Assembly: GCA_003541875.1 (NCBI GenBank)
Contig: DPLS01000396.1
Location: 1-6,206, forward strand
DNA from: Bacteroidota bacterium
GTDB lineage: Bacteria; Bacteroidota; Ignavibacteria; UBA10030; UBA6906
Direction: 5' to 3'
Length of the DNA stretch: 6,206 nucleotides
In this document: positions 1 through 4,506 of the stretch, in pieces
How positions within the stretch are numbered: the first letter of the stretch is position 1
Layout: each line of letters opens with the position of its first letter
Notes under the pieces: model-generated
The model's input: the letters and a program-made list of their open reading frames with translations, nothing else
Told to the model about the DNA's origin: nothing
Database searches by the model: none
Program-made: the position numbers and the translations under genes

Positions 1-8
1 AATCCCAG

Positions 9-45
9 AAATAAAAACGCATCGGAGCCTTTATCACTCCGATGC
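9..45 (-). terminator. Rho-independent terminator after the 133-aa gene
   Basis: A perfect 9-bp inverted repeat (GCATCGGAG at 19-27, CTCCGATGC at 37-45) encloses a 9-base loop. Read on the minus strand it is followed directly by GTTTTTAT, a U-rich tail. It starts 22 bases past the stop codon of the minus-strand gene at 68-469. The plus-strand side (ACAATTGAAC) has no T-run, so the terminator acts on minus-strand transcription. This placement also supports the gene upstream being real. Confidence 0.88.
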
Positions 46-67
46 ACAATTGAACATTGTCCCTGAC

Positions 68-469
68 CTACTTCTCCAGTTGAGCGCCCAATATTTCCTC
101 GATGGTCCCGCGTCGGAACGTTTGTTCAGGAACCGCCGCAGCACTCGAGCGACTAATCCCAGCGAGTCTGAGCCCGACCCAATCCGTCCCAATTTTGGCG
201 TTGACAAAGTTATGGATCATCTTTTGCACAAGCGCGGCACTGCCCTTTCCTCTAACTTTGGGGTCAACGAACATGTCGATCTTGATTTCTTTGTTTGAGA
301 TTTTCCTCGGAACGATCATATACTCGAGCTTCTCAAAGTGGCGCCACCCGTATGTCCGTTCGGCCGAGCTAAAGGTAGTGGGAACATGGCGGAAACTCCG
401 TTCGTCAGCTGTGGGAATGAGCGTAATTGTAACGCGCTCATACTTATGACTTCCGCGCGACATTACCAT
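68..469 (-). CDS. Conserved-looking hypothetical protein, 133 aa
   Basis: I do not recognise the family. The 133-residue product looks soluble and basic, with no signal peptide or membrane segment. The first half looks beta-rich (YERVTITLIPTADER, FEKLEYMIVPRK, KEIKIDMFVDP). A helix-like stretch follows (ALVQKMIHNFVNAK), then TDWVGLRLAGISRSSAA. The piece VDPKVRGKGSAALVQKMI at about residues 68-85 resembles the acetyl-CoA-binding motif A of GNAT acetyltransferases (R/Q-x-x-G-x-G/A), but nothing else confirms that fold and I do not assign it. The start is the ATG at 469, because AAGGAG lies 8 bases upstream; a second in-frame ATG at 463 would have 14-base spacing. The gene has its own candidate promoter (547-575) and a strong terminator (9-45), so it is probably a single-gene transcript. 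The overlapping plus-strand readings lack comparable signals. Confidence 0.68.
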   Translation of the reverse strand: MVMSRGSHKYERVTITLIPTADERSFRHVPTTFSSAERTYGWRHFEKLEYMIVPRKISNKEIKIDMFVDPKVRGKGSAALVQKMIHNFVNAKIGTDWVGLRLAGISRSSAAAVPEQTFRRGTIEEILGAQLEK

Positions 470-477
470 TTGATGAT

Positions 478-483
478 CTCCTT
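478..483 (-). promoter_or_regulatory. Ribosome binding site for the 133-aa gene
   Basis: On the minus strand AAGGAG (inside GAAGGAGAT) ends 8 bases before the ATG at 469. It is the best Shine-Dalgarno match in the window. It favours the first of two closely spaced ATGs (469 rather than 463). Confidence 0.75.
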
Positions 484-546
484 CTCGTGATGTTGGCTCA
501 GATCTAAGTCAAAGCTTCAAGAGAATGTACCCAACGCACACAACCG

Positions 547-575
547 AATATAGTTACTATTTCGTGTTGTTGCAA
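547..575 (-). promoter_or_regulatory. Candidate sigma70-type promoter for the 133-aa gene
   Basis: On the minus strand TTGCAA (575-570) and TATATT (552-547) are separated by exactly 17 bases. This would start transcription near 540 and leave a leader of about 70 bases before the ATG at 469. The match is to the general sigma70 consensus. FCB primary sigma factors often prefer a different -7 element (TAnnTTTG), which is not seen here, so this is an inference from pattern and position. Confidence 0.4.
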
Positions 576-835
576 CCTGGATCAAAGAAATATTCCACCA
601 GCAATCTGTTCTCGATGCCAAAACAAAATTCGACTCAAACGAATTTCAGCTGCTGGGGGGACATCATAGCATTCACTACCGTCATGTGCGCGTCACTGGC
701 CCAGACCCACGCTGTTGCAAACAACCGACCAATATGATGCGCAGTCTGTGGCTTCTCTACAGAGGTGCTTTGTTCCAAAGGACAATAACCGAAACGGGGT
801 GTTCACTTGAGCTTGCGCACCGAGCAACTTGTTGA

Positions 836-1432
836 TCATCGAAACGCTGCGTCTTGTCCGATAGCTTCAGAGAGCAATTCCAGATAGCGCGACCTCGGGA
901 TCTCGACTGTGCCAAATTGAATGAGATGCTCATTCATGAACTGGGTGTCAAGGAGTTTGAAATGCCTGAGCTTCAAAAGTTCAACGAGACGAACAAGAGC
1001 AACCTTGGAAGCATTGGTCACGACACTAAACATTGATTCACCAAAGAACGCGGCACCGACTGCAACGCCGTACAGACCTCCAACGAGTTGTCCGCTGAGC
1101 CACGACTCGACACTGTGGGCGTACCCCCGTAGGTGCAAGACAGTGTACGTCTCAATAATTTGATCTGAGATCCAGGTATTTTCCCTTCGCGCACACCTGC
1201 GAATTACATCACGAAAGGCTGTGTCAATTCTGAGTTCAAAATTCCCTTTCCGGATGACCTGGCGAAGACTTCGGGAAATTGTGAATGAATCCAGCGGGAT
1301 GATAGCCCTAGGGTCAGGAGAATACCAGGAGACTACACCAGTTTCACTGCTAGCCAAGGGAAAGTACCCGGTACGGTATGCCCCAACAACTACATCGGGT
1401 TCGAGTTGCGACCGACTATCCAATGTCTTCAT
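836..1432 (-). CDS. aat: Leucyl/phenylalanyl-tRNA--protein transferase
   Basis: This enzyme transfers Leu or Phe from aminoacyl-tRNA onto proteins with N-terminal Arg or Lys in the cytoplasm. The resulting N-degron is read by ClpS and degraded by ClpAP. The 198-residue product carries the family blocks in order: GYFPLA (22-27), WYSPDPRAIIPL (36-47), TWIS (86-89), HLRGYAHSVESW (100-111), LVGGLYGVAVGAAFFGESMF (116-135), NASK (140-143), and LLDTQFMNEHLIQFGTVEIP (160-179). It is somewhat shorter than the 234-residue E. coli protein, mainly at the N-terminus, but the conserved core is intact and it looks functional. The ATG at 1432 places the first conserved block at residue 22, as expected. The ribosome binding site is weak (AAGTGG, about 8 bases upstream). 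It is separated by 223 bases from the upstream glycan enzyme and by 366 from the next gene, so it is probably not translationally coupled to either. Confidence 0.96.
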   Translation of the reverse strand: MKTLDSRSQLEPDVVVGAYRTGYFPLASSETGVVSWYSPDPRAIIPLDSFTISRSLRQVIRKGNFELRIDTAFRDVIRRCARRENTWISDQIIETYTVLHLRGYAHSVESWLSGQLVGGLYGVAVGAAFFGESMFSVVTNASKVALVRLVELLKLRHFKLLDTQFMNEHLIQFGTVEIPRSRYLELLSEAIGQDAAFR

Positions 1433-1655
1433 AACCGAGCCACTTTATGTGTCGGCAAAGGGGAAAATCAAGTTTTCGTCGAGAAGTGGCAGCATTGACG
1501 ATAACAAACGACTACCACGGGTTCATGACGCAGGCTTCAGGCTGGAAAAAACAGGAGCGCGCTCACGGTGCCAAACAACTTCGTACCCTATCTCGCTGTG
1601 CCGAAGAGATATTTCTTCTTAATTACAGCGTAGATGTTGATACCGCGACGAAAAT
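1433..1655. other. Intergenic spacer between the glycan enzyme gene and aat
   Basis: This 223-base stretch has no supported gene. On the minus strand a GC-rich palindrome (GAGCGCGCTC, 1555-1564) is followed, after CTG, by six Ts (positions 1551-1546). It lies about 90 bases past the glycan enzyme's stop. Its stem can be only about 3 bp around a 4-base loop, so as a terminator it is weak. I see no clear promoter for aat; a TTGATT about 35 bases before the ATG has no good partner. Confidence 0.45.
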
Positions 1656-3587
1656 TTATGATGTTATCTCGACCGTAACGGGGCTTTGGTCCTTCTGAGT
1701 TCTTGATACCTCGCGCGTTACATCCTCCAAGCGAATTTGGAAACGGCGAATTACAACGCCTTGCGACCGTGCAATTACCTTAAGACGTCTCAACGTTTCT
1801 GGCCTAACACTCTGAGCCAATAGAATCTCATTTACGCTTAGTCGTTCCAACAGCCTCTGAAGATGCCAATGGCCGCCAAAAATCGGATACCCATCAAGAA
1901 ACTTGCCTTCAAGCTGGGGATCATCGTCAAGAAAACCGACCGGCGTAAGGTTCTGTGCATCGAAGCCCAAGAGGTTTTGCAGTATCAATACTCCATGAGA
2001 GTCAGCACCATAGATGAGAACCCGTTTCTCTCCTGCATTTTCCTTTTCAAACAAGTATTTCAGCGCACTGAAAGAGAAACGTGAGCAAACGATTAACGAA
2101 AGGAGAAAATAGAAATCAATGACAAAAACTGTCGTGACAAAACTGGCATCCAAGTTCGAGAAGAAAAACACCGGAATGGCAGAGATGACGGTGGCGAGCA
2201 AGACAGATTTTGTGGTTCTGAGTGCATCACCCACGCCCGCCTGCCGGATTATTCCTTTGTACAGGCCCGAAAGCCAAAACACGAAAATCTGCACCACCGA
2301 GACCATAAGAACGGGGAGCCAGAATTCTTGCCGATCCGCTCTTGCTCCGCCGACGCCGTTCGACACAAAATAGGCTGATGAAAACGCCGCAGCGACGAAC
2401 CCCACATCAACTAGAATCTGGAACAACGTACGCCTTAAGATCTGCCAATCATATAGACGGAGATACGCTCGCAGCATGATCCCATTCCGGAGAATGGCCA
2501 TCTCTCTATAGCGCAACTGCCCCACCCCCATCACAAGTGCTATTCCAATCAACACCAAGATCATAGAACTGCTGCTGCCGTTCGAGACTCTAATCGCGAT
2601 CGCACCAAATCCCAAACCAAAGGAAACCAAATACAGCAACAACACTGCTCTCATGTGAGAGAAACCTCTGGCAATCAGCCTATGGTGTACATGGCTCCGG
2701 TCTGGAGAGAAAATCGATTTCAGAGTACTCAAGAGTGACTCCGTCCCCTGCTGCTTCGGAAGGAACGATTTGAGAAATCTGCGAATCATTGCCAGGAGAG
2801 TGTCAAGAATAGGAACTCCCAAAACCAAGATAGGGATCGTGAGCACGTGCTCGGAGATTCCTTGCCTTGAGCTTTGGATCGAGAGGACAGCAAGAGCGAA
2901 CCCTACAAACAGGCTCCCCGAATCGCCAAGAAAGATCTTTGCTGGATAGAAATTGTATCGGAGAAAGCCAACCAACGAACCGGCAAGTATTGCTGCAACC
3001 GCTGCTGTCGCCGGATCATGATTGATGATGGAAACAGCGAAGATGCTCATCGAAGCGATGATGGCAACGCCAGAGGCAAGGCCATCCAACCCATCAATGA
3101 GGTTAATCGCATTGGTAACGCCAACAATCCACAACGTTGTGACGAGAAAATCGATTGCGCCCACTTGCGTGAGACTCGCTATGGTGGAGTTTGGGATCAG
3201 CGAGACGCGGAACCCAGCAGCATAGACGAGGCTCGCGAGAATGATCTGAACAGAGAATTTCTCCAGTGGCTTCAGCGTACGCATGTCGTCCCAAATGCCG
3301 AGGAGGAACATCGCCAATAGGGCTACGTAGAATGTGATCCCCTCACGTTGCGTTGCCCATGAGGATTGGAGCTCTGGATGAACGAAGACTCCAATACCAA
3401 GAGCCATAGAGAATGCCGCAAAGACCGCCACACCCCCGAGGCGCGGGATGGGTCTTATGTGTACCTTTCGTTCATTCGGTCTATCAATCGCTCCAACTCT
3501 CTCAGCCAGCTTCAATACCAATGGCGTGCCAAGCCATGAGATGATCATCGCTATCAGACAAGCTATCAGAAGACTAATTGCCCCCAT
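1656..3587 (-). CDS. WecA/MraY-type polyprenyl-phosphate sugar-1-phosphate transferase fused to a FlaA1/CapD-like membrane-Rossmann module
   Basis: The N-terminal part (about 1-370) is a polytopic PNPT-family enzyme. It should move a HexNAc-1-phosphate from its UDP-sugar to undecaprenyl phosphate at the inner membrane, the first step of O-antigen, capsule or related glycans. Key motifs are RPNERKVH (36-43) and PRLGG (48-52), the catalytic Asp pair DD (100-101), NAINLIDGLDGLA (159-171), GDSGS (221-225), and PDRSHVHHRL (295-304). The HVHH form favours WecA/TagO-like proteins over MraY. A stretch of about 15 residues (roughly 273-288) before PDR looks like an insertion. The C-terminal part (about 385-643) has four predicted helices (391-408, 423-442, 461-476, 484-505) with SGLYKG, then a Rossmann fold with KRVLIYGADSHG (521-532) and VGFLDDDP (550-557). 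It matches the front half of FlaA1/CapD/WbpM or WbaP-type proteins, whose catalytic domain is absent here. The ATG at 3587 has AAGGGAG 12 bases upstream and begins the first membrane helix. The sugar specificity is unknown. Confidence 0.94.
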   Translation of the reverse strand: MGAISLLIACLIAMIISWLGTPLVLKLAERVGAIDRPNERKVHIRPIPRLGGVAVFAAFSMALGIGVFVHPELQSSWATQREGITFYVALLAMFLLGIWDDMRTLKPLEKFSVQIILASLVYAAGFRVSLIPNSTIASLTQVGAIDFLVTTLWIVGVTNAINLIDGLDGLASGVAIIASMSIFAVSIINHDPATAAVAAILAGSLVGFLRYNFYPAKIFLGDSGSLFVGFALAVLSIQSSRQGISEHVLTIPILVLGVPILDTLLAMIRRFLKSFLPKQQGTESLLSTLKSIFSPDRSHVHHRLIARGFSHMRAVLLLYLVSFGLGFGAIAIRVSNGSSSSMILVLIGIALVMGVGQLRYREMAILRNGIMLRAYLRLYDWQILRRTLFQILVDVGFVAAAFSSAYFVSNGVGGARADRQEFWLPVLMVSVVQIFVFWLSGLYKGIIRQAGVGDALRTTKSVLLATVISAIPVFFFSNLDASFVTTVFVIDFYFLLSLIVCSRFSFSALKYLFEKENAGEKRVLIYGADSHGVLILQNLLGFDAQNLTPVGFLDDDPQLEGKFLDGYPIFGGHWHLQRLLERLSVNEILLAQSVRPETLRRLKVIARSQGVVIRRFQIRLEDVTREVSRTQKDQSPVTVEITS

Positions 3588-3599
3588 GAATTCGCGGTT

Positions 3600-3606
3600 C
3601 TCCCTT
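3600..3606 (-). promoter_or_regulatory. Ribosome binding site for the fused glycan enzyme
   Basis: AAGGGAG on the minus strand lies 12 bases before the ATG at 3587. The motif is good but the spacing is longer than usual. The next in-frame ATG (residue 14) would remove half of the first membrane helix, so the ATG at 3587 is kept as the start. Confidence 0.5.
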
Positions 3607-3701
3607 AAACAATAATGTGTGTCGAAAGCTCTTTGCCAAGCAGCCGCTTTCTGGCGATCCGAGAAGTCCTACAACAATTGCGGTGACTTCGAACCCTTCT
3701 C

Positions 3702-3736
3702 TTGGTGACAGCTGACCCCTGTGTTAGAGTCACCAA
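3702..3736. repeat. 8-bp inverted repeat in the gap upstream of the glycan enzyme
   Basis: TTGGTGAC (3702-3709) and GTCACCAA (3729-3736) are perfect reverse complements with 19 bases between them. Neither side has a T-run, so it is not a standard terminator. It lies about 115 bases upstream of the glycan enzyme start. It could be an operator or a leader hairpin, but an 8-bp match in 556 bases can also arise by chance. Confidence 0.4.
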
Positions 3737-4143
3737 CCAAAATAAGGAATCCGCCCCAAGAAGCTGTGATTAAGGATACAAAAAGAGATGCGCCCCCCCT
3801 TGAGACTCCACCCGTCTAGGTCATGTTCTCCGGCTGGCGCTTGCCGTGGATTCTACAGATATGGAGACCTTCGATGAACGTCCCAACGCCACAGCGAGTC
3901 GCCGTAACATCCGGAAAACTGAACCTAGAACTGACTGGCAATTCTGGGAATACAGTCTGGTGTACACACTACGTAATGAGAAAATCAAATTCAAGTCAGA
4001 CGCGCCAAATTTTGTCCGTTAGGCCATACCAGCACCTATGAAACATCGAAAATTGAGAGGGATGTCACAACGTTGGCTGGACTTCCGGCAAATCAAGTGA
4101 TTGGAGAGACAGAACACACGAGACCCGGGGAATCACCATCGGC

Positions 4144-4341
4144 TCATGTCCAACTCCGCTTCTGAACGGGGACATAGGTTTCATAGAGAACAAGGAGTCG
4201 TTGCCGAGAGACCTTGTCAAGGTCTTCATCATCCTTGTCACGTTTCTCGAACATCTCGAACTCGTCAAGATCTCGCCTTTTCATTCTGCGAGTATAGTCC
4301 TTCAGTTCGAGAATGAGCTTGTGCTGTTCACCGTGGGTCAT
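4144..4341 (-). CDS. Small highly charged protein, 65 aa, function unknown
   Basis: I do not recognise a named family. The 65-residue product is dominated by charged residues and looks alpha-helical throughout: MTHGEQHKLILELKDYTRRM, then RRDLDEFEMFEKRDKDDEDLD (about 22-42), then RQRLLVLYETYVP. The hydrophobic spacing (L, I, L, Y in the first helix; L, L, V, L, Y in the last) suggests a small helical bundle or protein-binding adaptor. It has no cysteine, signal peptide or membrane segment. The start ATG at 4341 has only a weak purine stretch upstream (GAGTTGAAG). A strong promoter-like pair lies at 4378-4407, about 30 bases before the start. It is flanked by the terminator of the upstream surface protein and a long gap, so it is probably transcribed alone. 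Other readings over this stretch (4065-4268 minus, 4101-4316 and 4201-4416 plus) have low-quality composition. This frame is the best but could still be spurious. Confidence 0.6.
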   Translation of the reverse strand: MTHGEQHKLILELKDYTRRMKRRDLDEFEMFEKRDKDDEDLDKVSRQRLLVLYETYVPVQKRSWT

Positions 4342-4377
4342 GAGACTTCAACTCAAATCGGTATGTGTGACTGCACC

Positions 4378-4407
4378 AAGATACAAAAAGATTGGGTAAT
4401 CTGTCAA
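4378..4407 (-). promoter_or_regulatory. Sigma70-like promoter for the 65-aa gene
   Basis: On the minus strand a perfect -35 box TTGACA (4407-4402) is followed after 18 bases by TATCTT (4383-4378). Transcription would begin near 4371, giving a leader of about 30 bases before the ATG at 4341. It lies just beyond the terminator of the preceding surface-protein gene, where a new transcription unit would be expected to begin. Confidence 0.55.
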
Positions 4408-4452
4408 CATCCTTAGAGATCGGGAGTAGTGCTTCAAGACCTCATCATAATA

Positions 4453-4487
4453 CAAGGGGTCGCCCACACCAAATCCGCGACCCCTTG
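4453..4487 (-). terminator. Terminator hairpin after the surface-protein gene
   Basis: A perfect 11-bp inverted repeat (CAAGGGGTCGC at 4453-4463 and GCGACCCCTTG at 4477-4487) encloses a 13-base loop. It lies 19 bases past the stop codon at 4507. On the minus strand the stem is followed by TATTATGATG, a tail only partly rich in U. Stem strength and position make it a likely transcription terminator or mRNA 3'-end stabiliser. Confidence 0.75.
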
Positions 4488-4506
4488 GTAGTCCGACACG
4501 CAACAA

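Larger units (their letters stand above)
470..835. other. Intergenic gap of 366 bases between aat and the 133-aa gene
   Basis: No convincing gene was found on either strand. On the minus strand the only ATG-initiated readings I followed stop within about 15 codons. A 70-codon plus-strand reading at 525-737 has no good ribosome binding site and a composition rich in S, T, N and Y with no family resemblance. The right half has no clear terminator for aat. A small hairpin (CTTTG-TTC-CAAAG, 768-780) lacks a T-run. The only supported content is the candidate promoter at 547-575 and the ribosome binding site at 478-483. Confidence 0.6.
3588..4143. other. Intergenic gap of 556 bases upstream of the fused glycan enzyme
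   Basis: I see no supported gene on either strand. A 72-codon plus-strand reading (3823-4041) has no family resemblance, and its orientation opposes every gene here. There is no tRNA: the GGTTCGAAGTC-like string near 3680-3695 on the minus strand lacks a matching T-stem. The region contains an 8-bp inverted repeat (3702-3736), a run of seven Cs near 3793-3799, and the ribosome binding site next to the downstream gene. A TTGGCA / TTATTG pair with 18-base spacing near 3611-3640 is too weak to call as a promoter. It may hold a leader, a decayed gene or an unrecognised RNA. Confidence 0.5.

Noticed and set aside
68..469. Assigning the 133-aa protein as a GNAT acetyltransferase
   Set aside because: Only one short motif (RGKGSA) fits. 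The remaining GNAT motifs are not apparent, and such a short match can occur by chance.
525..737. Plus-strand reading of 70 codons
   Set aside because: It has no good ribosome binding site, a biased S/T/N/Y composition and no family resemblance. It also overlaps the candidate minus-strand promoter.
1545..1564. Terminator for the glycan enzyme (GAGCGCGCTC followed by six Ts on the minus strand)
   Set aside because: The palindrome leaves only about 3 bp of stem around a 4-base loop, and it lies about 90 bases past the stop, so it is too weak to call.
2874..3320. Plus-strand reading of 148 codons opposite the glycan enzyme
   Set aside because: It lies fully antisense to a gene with clear family motifs and has a composition typical of a shadow frame (many C, R, N, E without domain pattern).
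3676..3700. tRNA-like T-loop (GGGTTCGAAGTC on the minus strand)
   Set aside because: The flanking bases do not pair into a T-stem and no acceptor or anticodon arm is found around it.
4065..4268. Alternative minus-strand frame of 67 codons over the small charged gene
   Set aside because: Its composition is irregular and it lacks a promoter or ribosome binding site at its start. The overlapping frame at 4144-4341 is more protein-like and has the promoter.
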